The notes beneath the pieces are model-generated. The model saw nothing but the letters and a program-made list of their open reading frames with translations. It was not told the DNA's origin and did not search any database. A program made the position numbers and the translations under genes. Source: an uncultured Gemmiger sp. (lineage in GTDB: Bacteria > Bacillota > Clostridia > Oscillospirales > Ruminococcaceae). From it: a stretch of DNA of 39,860 bases. The stretch is from assembly GCA_949295035.1 (NCBI GenBank), contig CASFJO010000002.1, positions 1 to 39,860 of the forward strand, given 5' to 3'. Below, one piece after another: positions 23,854 to 31,680 of this stretch. Every line of letters starts with the position of its first letter. The first letter of the stretch is position 1.

Positions 23854-24428
23854 TTATACCTTCGTGCAGTAATCCAGCGAAATCCAGCCTGCACCGCTTT
23901 TCTGCCGGCCCCATCTGGATGCGCCCTGTCCATCTGCCTCCTCCACAATCGTGAAGGTTCCGATTCCTGTGTACTTCCCGATTTTGGCATAGTTCGTCCC
24001 CGGCCCTTTACGGATGTTCAGATCCGTGATGGACACCCGCACCAGATACGGGGAAAACGCTGCCGTGTCCGGTGTGTAGATGTTTACACCATTTACATCA
24101 AACACACGATATCCCGGATTCTCATCCGCACAGTTCTTGGCGTTCTCCAGCACTTTGAAAGCCCCGATCTGCGACTTGGCATCTGCCCAGGTCTTGCGGA
24201 CACGGTACCAGATGTCGGCAGTCCCGGAAGCGCCGCCCGCCGTACCGCAGATATTCTTCAAGATGGTCAGGATTTTCTCCCCATACCCGGCGCCAGCCGC
24301 CCAGCCTTTCCCCTGGGGATTTTCCTGCTGTCCGAGCCACTCCACATATTCCGCGCTGCCCCTGGTGACATACTTAAAACGCGGGTCAACGCAGTCATTC
24401 TTCAAAGCATCGGTGGACGCATACGCCT
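23854..24428 (-). pseudogene. Phage/ICE-type cell-wall amidase, C-terminal part with SH3 domain
   Basis: About 190 residues are in frame from the junction at 24428. The middle, YVEWLGQQENPQGKGW, then DIWYRVRKTWADAKSQIG and AFKVLENAKNCAD, matches the linker region of N-acetylmuramoyl-L-alanine amidases carried by Firmicute phages and conjugative elements. The end is an SH3b domain (ITDLNIRKGPGTNYAKIG ... GWISLDYC) that binds peptidoglycan. The catalytic N-terminal amidase domain is absent; instead flavodoxin DNA lies upstream in another frame. The first ATG in frame (24405) has no good ribosome binding site, so this is probably not expressed as an enzyme. Confidence 0.75.
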
Positions 24429-24737
24429 TTAATCCAGGTCCTCGGCGGTATACGGGTCCTGGGGCACGATCTCAAACAGGTCGCCGTCCAGCGCCTCTTG
24501 CAGAACGCCGGCCACGCGGGCGGTGTTTCCGGTAGCCGAAAAATAGGCGATCAATATCCGGCCGCTCTGCGTCTCCCGGGAGGATTCCTCCTGAGCGGCG
24601 CTAATGACGGCCGGAGCCGAAAAGGTCTGCGGCGTTGCCGACGCCGGAGAGGTCCCGCTCTGGTCGGCTGCGGCGGCGCAGGCCGTCAGTGCGCCCGACA
24701 GGAGCAGAGCGGCCAGAGAGGCAATCCGTCGTTTCAT
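24429..24737 (-). pseudogene. Flavodoxin-type lipoprotein, truncated after 102 residues
   Basis: The gene starts well: AAGGAGG before ATG 24737, a signal peptide ending in the lipobox LTAC, then a low-complexity linker and the FMN phosphate loop of flavodoxins, ILIAYFSATGNTARVA. It continues as DLFEIVPQDPYTAEDLD, where family members go on with YN and another 100 or so residues, but here a TAA follows and the DNA changes to amidase sequence. The rest of the FMN site is missing, so the product is most likely inactive. It overlaps the merR stop by four bases, as in an intact operon. Confidence 0.82.
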
Positions 24738-25105
24738 TGTGCTCCTCCTTCCGATTGCTGTTGTGCCTTTCGAATCGCGTGGCGCAGATCGTCCAGCCGT
24801 TGAAGCTGACGCTCCCGAAAGTGGATCTCGTCCAGCGCGGCCCGGCGCTTTTGCTCCAGCATAGCCAGCCGCCGTGCGCCGGAGTCTCCGCTGTCCAGCA
24901 GCAGCCGCATGTAGGTTTCCACTTCTTCGCCGGTAAAGCCGATATCGTGCAGGGTCAGGATCACGCTCAGCCGTTCCAGATCGGTGTCGTCGTACTGCCA
25001 GGCGCCCATCACCTTTTTGACCGCGCCGCACAGTCCCCAGCTTTCGTATTCCCGCAGGATGTTCAAGGGGATCTGATAGCGCTCGCTCGCTTCCTGAATG
25101 GTCAT
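24734..25105 (-). CDS. MerR-family transcriptional regulator
   Basis: The protein has 123 residues. The N-terminal winged helix begins MTIQEASERYQIP with LREYESWGL as the second helix and YDDTDLERLSVILTLHDIGF as the wing and linker; a long dimerisation helix covers about 80-120. No clustered cysteines suggest metal sensing, so it is of the small-molecule or redox type. In related genomes such regulators lie with LysR, flavodoxin and cupin genes. GGAGG is nine bases before the ATG. An intrinsic terminator ends only about 15 bases upstream of the start. Confidence 0.85.
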   Translation of the reverse strand: MTIQEASERYQIPLNILREYESWGLCGAVKKVMGAWQYDDTDLERLSVILTLHDIGFTGEEVETYMRLLLDSGDSGARRLAMLEQKRRAALDEIHFRERQLQRLDDLRHAIRKAQQQSEGGAQ

Positions 25106-25115
25106 GCTCCGCCTC

Positions 25116-25161
25116 CGAAAAACAATATAGACGTCCTCCGCAGGGAAGACGTCTATATTGT
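25116..25161 (-). terminator. Terminator or attenuator between lysR-type gene and merR-type gene
   Basis: A perfect 14-base inverted repeat, ACAATATAGACGTC (25122-25135) with its mirror at 25148-25161. On the minus strand it is followed by TTTTTC and then directly by the merR-type ribosome binding site. Confidence 0.75.
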
Positions 25162-25171
25162 AAAGCAGAAG

Positions 25172-26077
25172 TTAATGTATGTCGAATACTTGGTTTGTAT
25201 CGTCAGAGATAGTTGTTAGGCATTGACGCAGATGCTCCAGCAAGGCGGCGAAAGCAGGAGGGAAGGACTCGGTCTTTTTCCACGCAAGTACAGTGCCCAC
25301 TTCCAGGGGCGGGGAGAGGGGAAGGAATCGAAGCCCTTCATAGCAGCAGCGAAGCCGTACCGTGAGAAAAGCGCCCATGTTTTCCCGGGCCAGAAGCGCC
25401 ATGTTGTAGGGCAGATTGCCGGTTGCCACCGCCCGAATGTTTGCCGCGTACGGGCCGAACCATCGTTCCAGCTCCTTTTGCACAATGCCGCGCTCGGTAA
25501 AGATCAGGGAGATATCCGCCAGATCCCGGGCAGTGATCGCCTCTTTCTGTGCCAGCGGCGACTGTTCCGGAAGATGCACACCCCATTGTTCCTTTACAGG
25601 CATACGGAGGATGTCATACCGGCTGATATCCACCGGTTCCAGCAAAAGGCCCAGATCCAGCGTTCCGTTTTCCAGACGCTCTTTGGTGTGGTCGGCATTG
25701 CCGCTGGAGATCCGGTAGGTGATCCGGGGATGAAGTTTTTGAAAGGAGGCAAGCCACCCGGCCAGCAGGTACATCCCCTCCAGATCGCCGCTGCCAATGG
25801 CGATCTCGCCCCGCAGTTCCGGATCGCGCCGAAATTCCTGTTCCGTCTTTTCCGCCAGATCCACCAGTTCCTGCGCACGCCGCCGCAAAAGCATCCCGTC
25901 GTCGGTCAGCACGATGCGGTACCGGCTGCGGTGAAACAGCTGCACGCCCAACTCTTCCTCCAACTGCATCAGCTGGCGGGAAAGTGTGGGCTGGGTCAGG
26001 TGAAGCAGCGCGGCCGCCCGGGTGATGTTTTCCTCCCGGGCCACTGCCAGAAAATATTTCAATACCCGAAGTTCCAT
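25172..26077 (-). CDS. LysR-family transcriptional regulator
   Basis: The protein has 301 residues. Residues 1-60 form the typical winged helix (MELRVLKYFLAVAREENIT, AALLHLTQPTLSRQLMQLEE, LGVQLFHR), and from about 90 a periplasmic-binding-like effector domain starts GEIAIGSGDLEGMYLLAG. AAGGAGG precedes the ATG. In Firmicutes regulators of this kind often control nearby flavodoxin, cupin and aldo-keto reductase genes; here most of these are lost, so this regulator and the MerR one may be orphans. It is divergent from rnhA. No clear promoter was picked out for it. Confidence 0.92.
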   Translation of the reverse strand: MELRVLKYFLAVAREENITRAAALLHLTQPTLSRQLMQLEEELGVQLFHRSRYRIVLTDDGMLLRRRAQELVDLAEKTEQEFRRDPELRGEIAIGSGDLEGMYLLAGWLASFQKLHPRITYRISSGNADHTKERLENGTLDLGLLLEPVDISRYDILRMPVKEQWGVHLPEQSPLAQKEAITARDLADISLIFTERGIVQKELERWFGPYAANIRAVATGNLPYNMALLARENMGAFLTVRLRCCYEGLRFLPLSPPLEVGTVLAWKKTESFPPAFAALLEHLRQCLTTISDDTNQVFDIH

Positions 26078-26216
26078 GCTGTTTTCTTCCTCCTTTTTCT
26101 TATCGTAACATACCCGCCGGACGCGGACAAGAGAAATATGCTTTTGACCAATATAAAATCACTGTCAATGTAAAAAAGGAATAGCTGATTTTGCGGTGGG
26201 CGGTCAGGCGTCGTAC

Positions 26217-26245
26217 TTGCCGGCGGCGGGTCAACCCGGTATAAT
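26217..26245 (+). promoter_or_regulatory. rnhA promoter
   Basis: TTGCCG (26217-26222), 17 bases and a perfect TATAAT (26240-26245). Confidence 0.7.
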
Positions 26246-26296
26246 AGACCATATATGGGCCGCGGGCCCGGATATCCCACAAATAAGGAGAACGCC

Positions 26297-26746
26297 ATGA
26301 AACAGATCGAGATCTTTACCGACGGCGCCTGCAGCGGCAATCCCGGCCCGGGCGGCTGGGGCGCGGTGCTGCGGTATCGGGGTGTGGAAAAAGAGCTGAG
26401 CGGCGGTGAGGCACAGACCACCAACAACCGCATGGAGCTGACCGCGCTGATCGAGGCCTTGGCCGTGCTGAAAGAACCTTGCGAGATCACCCTTTGCAGC
26501 GACAGCAAATATGTGATCGACGGGCTGCAGAAGGGCTGGGCCAAGGGCTGGAAAGCCCGTGGATGGAAAAAGGCGGATAAATCTCCGGCGTTGAATCCGG
26601 ATCTGTGGGACCGGCTGCTTACCCTGACTCAGCCCCATATCTTTCATTACCAGTGGATCAAGGGCCATGCCGGTCACCCCGAGAATGAACGCTGCGACCG
26701 TATGGCGGTAGAGCAGAGCCGCCGCTATGGGGGGCGGCAGGGCTGA
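26297..26746 (+). CDS. rnhA: Ribonuclease HI
   Basis: This 149-residue enzyme cleaves the RNA strand of RNA-DNA hybrids. The four catalytic acids are in place: D9 ([17 protein letters not shown]), E47 (NNRMELTA), D69 (CSDSKYV) and D134 (CDRMA), with H124 in the flexible loop. The basic handle region [15 protein letters not shown] is present, as in E. coli RNase HI. Start at ATG 26297 with AAGGAG seven bases upstream; an upstream in-frame ATG lies almost on the promoter and is rejected. Confidence 0.97.
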   Translation: MKQIEIFTDGACSGNPGPGGWGAVLRYRGVEKELSGGEAQTTNNRMELTALIEALAVLKEPCEITLCSDSKYVIDGLQKGWAKGWKARGWKKADKSPALNPDLWDRLLTLTQPHIFHYQWIKGHAGHPENERCDRMAVEQSRRYGGRQG

Positions 26747-26770
26747 CCGTGGCTTTTTTGCGTGAGGGTA

Positions 26771-26799
26771 TTGCAATCTACACCAAAAAGGTATATATT
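26771..26799 (+). promoter_or_regulatory. iscS operon promoter
   Basis: TTGCAA (26771-26776), 17 bases and TATATT (26794-26799), about 60 bases before the iscS-type gene. Confidence 0.65.
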
Positions 26800-26857
26800 A
26801 GTTCCAGCGGGAAGGCCGCGTGCCGCCCGCAATCCAAGCAAGGCAAGGTGACACACG

Positions 26858-28033
26858 ATGGAACATATCGTTTATCTGGATAATGCGGCTACCACCCCGG
26901 TGGACCCGCAGGTAGTGGCCGCTATGCTGCCGGTGCTGCAGGGGCTGGGCGGCAACCCCAGCAGCCATTACAGCATTGGCTACGAAGCCAAGCAACAGCT
27001 GGATACAGCTCGTGCCCAGGTGGCGGCGGTGCTGAACTGCCTGCCCGGCGAGGTGTATTTTACCGGCGGCGGTTCGGAGGCGGACAACTGGGCCATCAAG
27101 GGCACGGCCCGCAAACTGGCCCGCCAGGGCAAAAAACATCTGATCACCAGCGCCTTTGAACATCATGCGGTGGTTCATGCCATGCAGGCGCTGGAAAAGG
27201 ACGGCTTTGAGGTGACCTGGCTGCCGGTGACGGCGGATGGGTTCGTAAAACCGGAGGACGTGGCCGCGGCTATCCGGCCGGACACCGCGCTGGTGAGCGT
27301 GATGCTGGCCAACAACGAGATCGGCACCCTCCAGCCGATCAAAGAGATCGCCGCGATATGCCGGGAAAAAAAGGTCTGGTGCCACACCGACGCGGTGCAG
27401 GCGGTAGGGGCCGTTCCGGTGGATGTGAAGGAACTGGGGGTGGACATGCTCAGCCTCAGCGGCCATAAATTCAACGGCCCCAAGGGGGTGGGAGCCCTCT
27501 ATATCCGGCGGGGCGTGCTGCCGGATAACCTGATCGACGGCGGCGGGCAGGAATCCCGGCGCCGGGCGGGAACCGAAAACGTGGCGGGCATCGTGGGCCT
27601 GGGCGCGGCCATTGAACTGGCGGCCGCCCGCCTGGAAGAGAAACGGGCCCATCTGACCCGGCTGCGGGATTATGTGATCAGCCGGGTGCTGGCCAACATC
27701 CCCGAGACTCGGCTGAACGGCGATCCGGTGAACCGGCTGCCCGGAAACGCGAACATCAGCTTTGCGGGCCTGGAGGGGGAGACCATCCTGCTGGATCTGG
27801 ACATGCGCGGTATATGCGCTTCCACCGGGTCGGCCTGCAACAGCGACAGTCTGGACCCCAGCCATGTGCTGCTGGCCATCGGGTTGCCTCATGAGGCGGC
27901 GCACGGTACCATGCGGTTCAGCTTCGGGCCTCAGAACACGATGGAGGACGCGGAATACCTGTGCGGCGTACTGGAGGAGATCATCCCTCAGCGCCGGGCC
28001 ATGAGCCCTGTGTGGAAGCCGCTGGCGCAATAA
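26858..28033 (+). CDS. iscS: Cysteine desulfurase (IscS/NifS family)
   Basis: This 391-residue PLP enzyme frees sulfur from cysteine and hands it to IscU and MnmA. It begins YLDNAATTPVDP, the family hallmark. PLP is bound by Lys204 in SGHKFNGPKG, with EHHAV and HTDAVQAVG around the cofactor. The persulfide Cys327 is in STGSACNSDSLDPSH, with the longer loop of class I enzymes. AAGGTGA lies upstream of the ATG. Being followed by iscU and mnmA, it probably serves both Fe-S cluster assembly and tRNA thiolation. No IscR-type regulator is adjacent. Confidence 0.96.
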   Translation: MEHIVYLDNAATTPVDPQVVAAMLPVLQGLGGNPSSHYSIGYEAKQQLDTARAQVAAVLNCLPGEVYFTGGGSEADNWAIKGTARKLARQGKKHLITSAFEHHAVVHAMQALEKDGFEVTWLPVTADGFVKPEDVAAAIRPDTALVSVMLANNEIGTLQPIKEIAAICREKKVWCHTDAVQAVGAVPVDVKELGVDMLSLSGHKFNGPKGVGALYIRRGVLPDNLIDGGGQESRRRAGTENVAGIVGLGAAIELAAARLEEKRAHLTRLRDYVISRVLANIPETRLNGDPVNRLPGNANISFAGLEGETILLDLDMRGICASTGSACNSDSLDPSHVLLAIGLPHEAAHGTMRFSFGPQNTMEDAEYLCGVLEEIIPQRRAMSPVWKPLAQ

Positions 28034-28059
28034 CAAGAGAAAAAAGGAGGCATAACGCC

Positions 28060-28506
28060 ATGGGAATGTATAGTGAAAAGGTGATGGATCATTTTGCTCA
28101 TCCGCGCAATGTGGGAGAACTGCCTGACGCCAACGGTGTGGGCGAGGTGGGCAACGCCAAGTGCGGTGATATCATGCGGATGTATCTCAAGGTGGAGAAC
28201 GGCCGCATCGAGGACGTGAAGTTCATGACCTTCGGCTGCGGGGCGGCCATCGCCACCAGCAGCATGGCCACCGAACTTATCAAGGGCCGCACCATCGAGG
28301 AGGCCCTGGGCCTGACCAACAAGGCCGTAGTGGAGGCGCTGGACGGGCTGCCTCCGGTGAAGGTGCATTGCAGCGTGCTGGCTGAGCAGGCGGTAAAGGC
28401 CGCGCTGGCCGATTATTACCGTCGGCAGGGCGTGGACCCGGAACCCATCGTGGGTAAGCTGACCGAGGATTGCCATGCCTGCGAGGGAGGCCACTGTGGT
28501 GTCTGA
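28060..28506 (+). CDS. iscU: Fe-S cluster scaffold protein (IscU/NifU N-terminal type)
   Basis: This 148-residue scaffold builds Fe-S clusters with sulfur from the preceding desulfurase. The three cluster cysteines are seen in NAKCGD, TFGCGAA and VHCSVLAE, with a conserved Asp after the first. The start MGMYSEKVMDHFAHPRNVG is typical. A Cys-rich tail, ending CHACEGGHCGV, is longer than in E. coli IscU but common in clostridial NifU-like proteins. AAGGAGG is 11 bases upstream of the ATG. It overlaps the likely mnmA start by eight bases. Confidence 0.95.
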   Translation: MGMYSEKVMDHFAHPRNVGELPDANGVGEVGNAKCGDIMRMYLKVENGRIEDVKFMTFGCGAAIATSSMATELIKGRTIEEALGLTNKAVVEALDGLPPVKVHCSVLAEQAVKAALADYYRRQGVDPEPIVGKLTEDCHACEGGHCGV

Positions 28507-29548
28507 GGCGGGATTCTCTACCTTTGAGCAGCAGGATGGGGTCCTGGTGGCCCTGAGCGGCGGGGTGGACAGCAGCGTCTGCGTACAGATCCTGCAGCAG
28601 CAGGGATTTGCCGTGCAGGCTGCGGTGATCCGGTTCTCCCCGGCCCATGAGGGCGCGGTGCGGGCGGCGCAGAAGTCCGCCGCGCAGTTAGGGGTGCCGC
28701 TTCATGTGATCGACGCCGAAGAGGAATTTGACCGGCTGGTGGTAGCGCCCTTTTGTGAAAGCTATTGCCGGGGCGAGACTCCAAACCCCTGCATCCGGTG
28801 CAATCCGGCGCTGAAGTTCCGGCTGCTGGCCCGAGAGGCTGACCGTCTGGGTATTGAACTGATCGCCACCGGGCACTACGCCCGGGTGCTGGAGGATGCG
28901 GACGGCGTTTTCCGGGTACACCGGCCTCTGAGCGAGGCCCGGGATCAGAGCTATATGCTCTACCGGCTGGAGCAGGATATCCTCCGGCGGCTGGTACTGC
29001 CTCTGGGTGAGTTTGAAAAGGACGACATCCGGGCCATGGCCCGGGAGAGCCGCCTTGCCTGCGCCGATGCGCCGGACAGTATGGAGATCTGCTTTATCCC
29101 CGACGGAGACTACACCGCCTTTATCCGTGCCCGTGGCCTGACCGACCGCAGCGGGCGGTTCATCGGCCCGGAGGGGCAGGACCTTGGCCCGCACAAGGGG
29201 GTGGCCAGCTACACGGTGGGCCAGCGCCGGGGTCTGGGTATTGCCTTGGGCGAGCCGGTATTTGTGCAGCGTATCCTCAAAAACGGCGATATCCAGCTGG
29301 GGCGCGCCGGGCAGGAGTTTGCCCGGCGGGTACGCCTGCGGGATTGGGCCGGCCCGGCCGCCATGCCCCCCGCGGGCGGTTACCTGGCCCGGGTACGCAG
29401 CGCGGCCAAACCCGCGCCCTGCCGGTTTGACGGCGCGGAATGGCTGGAGTTCGACGAGCCGGTGCGGGCCCCCGCGCCCGGCCAGAGCGCGGTGCTGTAT
29501 GCGGGCGGCGCGGTGCTGGGCGGCGGCGTGATCGAAGATTTTACCTGA
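28499..29548 (+). CDS. mnmA: tRNA 2-thiouridylase MnmA
   Basis: This enzyme of about 349 residues thiolates U34 of tRNA-Lys, -Glu and -Gln. The PP-loop SGGVDSSV binds ATP; the two catalytic cysteines lie in TPNPCIRCNP and SMEICFIPDG, and YTVGQRRGLGIA marks the central domain, followed by the beta-barrel. GTG at 28499 is preferred, eight bases after AGGGAGG and overlapping the iscU stop; GTG 28496 and ATG 28475 are alternatives, but homology starts only after them. The GTG start and overlap suggest translational coupling with the sulfur donor genes. Confidence 0.92.
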   Translation: MSEAGFSTFEQQDGVLVALSGGVDSSVCVQILQQQGFAVQAAVIRFSPAHEGAVRAAQKSAAQLGVPLHVIDAEEEFDRLVVAPFCESYCRGETPNPCIRCNPALKFRLLAREADRLGIELIATGHYARVLEDADGVFRVHRPLSEARDQSYMLYRLEQDILRRLVLPLGEFEKDDIRAMARESRLACADAPDSMEICFIPDGDYTAFIRARGLTDRSGRFIGPEGQDLGPHKGVASYTVGQRRGLGIALGEPVFVQRILKNGDIQLGRAGQEFARRVRLRDWAGPAAMPPAGGYLARVRSAAKPAPCRFDGAEWLEFDEPVRAPAPGQSAVLYAGGAVLGGGVIEDFT

Positions 29549-29550
29549 AG

Positions 29551-29606
29551 ATACATCACTGCGCGCCCCTGAGCCTGAATAGGTCCAGGGGCGCGCAGTG
29601 ATGTAT
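29551..29606 (+). repeat. 21-base perfect inverted repeat after mnmA
   Basis: ATACATCACTGCGCGCCCCTG (as arm 29551-29571; 21 bases) pairs perfectly with 29586-29606 around a 14-base loop. It starts two bases after the mnmA stop. No T run follows on either strand, so it may stall or process RNA more than terminate it. Confidence 0.7.
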
Positions 29607-29771
29607 TGGCGGGGAACAGTTCTGAAAAACAGCAAAGACCTATAGTTTGAGAAAAAATGCACAACAAAAATCCGAACCTAAGGGATTCAATTTGCTCCTT
29701 TCCGAGACACCGGGATAGTTCCTCAAAAAATTTACTCCCCACTGTAAACATCCAATCTTGTTACTTCATTG
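29607..29771. other. AT-rich stretch without recognisable gene
   Basis: The base composition drops compared with mnmA, which suggests that this belongs to the mobile scar to its right. Nothing could be identified. Confidence 0.4.
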
Positions 29772-29807
29772 AAAATAAAAAAGCCCGTGCATTTTTTGCA
29801 CGGGCTT
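29772..29807 (-). terminator. Minus-strand terminator in the mobile scar
   Basis: AAGCCCGTGCA (29781-29791) pairs with TGCACGGGCTT (29797-29807). On the minus strand it is followed by TTTTTATTTT. Confidence 0.75.
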
Positions 29808-29855
29808 AGGAACACATCTTTTAACTGAGTGTTCGTCCTCATATTCTTCTTGGAT

Positions 29856-29899
29856 AAAACAATAACTCACACAGCATTGACTGTGTGAGTTATTGTTTT
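29856..29899 (-). terminator. Terminator of the minus-strand recombinase remnant
   Basis: A perfect 19-base inverted repeat (29856-29874 with 29881-29899) around a six-base loop, at the recombinase stop. TTTTA follows on the minus strand. Confidence 0.8.
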
Positions 29900-30384
29900 G
29901 GTGGAGTACGGGACCGGGAATCCGAACCGAAGGCTGAGAAAATATCGGACAGACTCACAGTCTGGCTGCCGTTCTTGTAGTTGTAGGTGAAGACCAGCTT
30001 GTCATCGAACACGTAGATGGAGTTGAGGAAGATGTCGATGATCTTCCTCTGGTAGGCTTTATCGTTCGGGTCGCCATAGCGGAACCGGGAGATCCACTCG
30101 ATAATATCCTCCCGGCTGTACTGTGGGTGTTCCAGTTCTGCCTGCAGGATGCTGGCTTTCACATTGTCACGCAGCTGCTCCAGTTCCTCCAGTCGCTGGC
30201 GGGTACTGCTGGTGAAGATGCCCTGCTGGATGGCGTTGAGCATGTTTTCAATGCCCCGCTCGGTGTCAGCTAACTGACGGCGGAGCAAGGGCAGGGAGTT
30301 GTCCTCGGTATTTTGCAGCGCCACCAGTTCGTCTGCAATCCGGGCAATGAGGTCATCCTGGAATACTCGCTGGATACGGTAAAA
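29890..30384 (-). pseudogene. Large serine recombinase, C-terminal remnant (minus strand)
   Basis: About 160 residues are in frame from the break near 30385. VFQDDLIARIADELVALQ, LRRQLADTERGIENMLNAIQ, LEELEQLRDNVKASI and the closing FNYK-like strand VFTYNYKNGSQTVSL are the C-terminal coiled-coil and end of large serine recombinases of Firmicute mobile elements. The catalytic domain and zinc ribbon are missing. The final residues (SRSRTPPKQ) are encoded by DNA resembling a tRNA 3' end. An internal ATG (30324) exists but a functional recombinase cannot be made. Confidence 0.8.
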
Positions 30385-30959
30385 CCCGCAAGCAGACGGA
30401 CTGTGACGGACAGACGGGCTACACGGCCCATGTCCTTGACGGGATCATTGATAAGCTGGTGCGCCAGATCTTTGAGCGCATGAAAGCGATCCCCAAAAGC
30501 GATATAGTCAATATCCGCTACCGGGAAAAGATGGAGGAACGGAAAAGTCTGCTCCATAGCGTCCGGGCGGAATACGCCAAGGCCGCTGCTGACCTTGAAA
30601 CGCTGAAAGGCGAGGTTATCAAGACCATCCGTGGGGAGAGCACCTTTTCCAAGGAGTTGTTAAGCTCTCTGATTGCCGAGGCCGAGGCCAAATGCCAGGA
30701 GCTTCAAGAGAACATGGAAACGGCACAGGCGGCCTATGACGAAGGGAAAACGGTGCTTGCTTCGCTGAACGCCCAATATGACGATATAATCTCATGGGCG
30801 GAAATGTACGACACGGCCAGTATGGAGGCCAAAAAAATGATCGTCAACTGCTTAATCAAGCGGGTGGATGTCTACCGGGACTACAAGCTGCACATTGATT
30901 TCAATATCGACTTTGAGCAGTTCTGCGGCGGGCTGGACATCGTGACGATTGCCGCATAA
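30385..30959 (+). pseudogene. Large serine recombinase, C-terminal remnant (plus strand)
   Basis: In frame from about 30388, the translation gives CDGQTGYTAHVLDGIIDKLV then RQIFERMKAIPKSDIV, followed by a long coiled-coil and ending CLIKRVDVYRDYKLHIDF and VTIAA. This is the end of a zinc ribbon and the C-terminal domain of a large serine recombinase, of another subtype than the minus-strand copy. The N-terminal catalytic domain is missing. The first ATG (30459) lacks a good ribosome binding site, so it is probably silent. Confidence 0.8.
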
Positions 30960-30990
30960 AAAAACAAAACCCCGCTTCCTTTCGGAAGCG
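30958..30990 (-). terminator. tRNA-Ala terminator
   Basis: CGCTTCC (30973-30979) pairs with GGAAGCG (30984-30990). On the minus strand it is followed by GGGTTTTGTTTTTTT. Confidence 0.85.
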
Positions 30991-31013
30991 AGGAAAAGTT
31001 CTTTCCCTTGAGA

Positions 31014-31089
<76 letters not shown>

Positions 31090-31122
31090 ATATTGGCACT
31101 GCCGTTTCAAGGCTGCTTTGCT

Positions 31123-31151
31123 ATTATATCAAACGCTATGCACCTTGTCAA
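31123..31151 (-). promoter_or_regulatory. tRNA-Ala promoter
   Basis: Minus-strand TTGACA (31151-31146), 17 bases and TATAAT (31128-31123), a full consensus promoter. Confidence 0.88.
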
Positions 31152-31207
31152 GAGGAAAATTGAAAAGAAATGGGAAATGTGTAACTTGACGAAAAAATTC
31201 AAATCTC

Positions 31208-31236
31208 TTGTGTCACCTCTGAAATAGGTTTATAAT
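31208..31236 (+). promoter_or_regulatory. V-ATPase operon promoter
   Basis: TTGTGT (31208-31213), 17 bases and TATAAT (31231-31236), giving a leader of about 110 bases. A second TATAAT at 31264-31269 has no matching -35. Confidence 0.65.
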
Positions 31237-31310
31237 GAAGCTGATTTGGCTTCCGTTTACTTATATAATAAGTATTAAAGAGCTGCGGTGCCAAACCGAA
31301 ATTTGATCTG

Positions 31311-31334
31311 GCAGGCAATCATCCTGCGTTTTTT
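31311..31334 (+). promoter_or_regulatory. Terminator-like hairpin in the V-ATPase leader
   Basis: GCAGG and CCTGC form a five-pair stem over a seven-base loop, then G and six Ts. It ends just before the ribosome binding site of the first gene. Confidence 0.4.
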
Positions 31335-31352
31335 GGAAGGAGATGTTTTGCA

Positions 31353-31679
31353 ATGAATGGCACCAATGAATTGCTGCGCGCCATTTTAAAGATCGACGAG
31401 GAGGAGCGGGTACGCACCCAGGCCACCGAGGAGTATCGCCAAAAAGCACAGGCCGACAAGGCTGCGAAGGAAAAGCAGCTGGAGGAGCAGGCGATGGAGG
31501 ATATGCGTCGCGACGTGGACGCATTCGCGCAGGCGGAGAAAGAGCGCGCTGAAGGCGAGCTTGCCGCCCAGGCCAAGCGCAAGCAGCAGATCCTGGAACA
31601 GCTGGACCAGCAGCTTGAAAAAAATCAGGACGCCTGGGTCGATACCATTCTGACCCGGGTGTTGGGCGGGGGGCAGTGA
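31353..31679 (+). CDS. V-type ATPase subunit G/H-like stalk protein
   Basis: The product has 108 residues and is almost entirely a charged coiled coil rich in Glu, Lys, Gln and Ala from about 15 to 95, with no membrane segment. This is the pattern of the peripheral stalk subunit (called G in eukaryotes and Enterococcus, H in archaea), which pairs with subunit E. The position as first gene of the operon fits. AAGGAG precedes the ATG. Sequence identity is hard to judge in coiled coils, so the assignment leans on context. Confidence 0.8.
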   Translation: MNGTNELLRAILKIDEEERVRTQATEEYRQKAQADKAAKEKQLEEQAMEDMRRDVDAFAQAEKERAEGELAAQAKRKQQILEQLDQQLEKNQDAWVDTILTRVLGGGQ

Positions 31680-31680
31680 C

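Larger units (their letters stand above)
23236..24431 (-). mobile_element. Remnant of an integrative element between a broken flavodoxin and a broken cupin gene
   Basis: All sequence here is typical of conjugative or phage-like elements: an amidase 3' part, a small HTH/zinc protein and a recombinase zinc ribbon, all on the minus strand. The right edge falls where the flavodoxin frame ends (24431), and the left edge where cupin homology begins. No flanking direct repeat could be found by eye. Confidence 0.65.
29607..30960. mobile_element. Scar of integrative elements beside tRNA-Ala
   Basis: The two recombinase 3' parts point away from a common break near 30385 and fill the gap between the mnmA inverted repeat and the tRNA-Ala terminator. 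The left limit is set by the drop in GC content after 29606, the right limit by the recombinase stop at 30959. Confidence 0.6.

Noticed and set aside
29380-29751. 123-codon minus-strand frame after mnmA
   Set aside because: More than half is antisense to mnmA. The rest is AT-rich sequence with no motif and no ribosome binding site.
30459-30959. Plus-strand 166-codon frame as a small stand-alone coiled-coil gene
   Set aside because: Homology to the recombinase continues upstream of the ATG without a break until about 30388, and no ribosome binding site is present, so it is a fragment.
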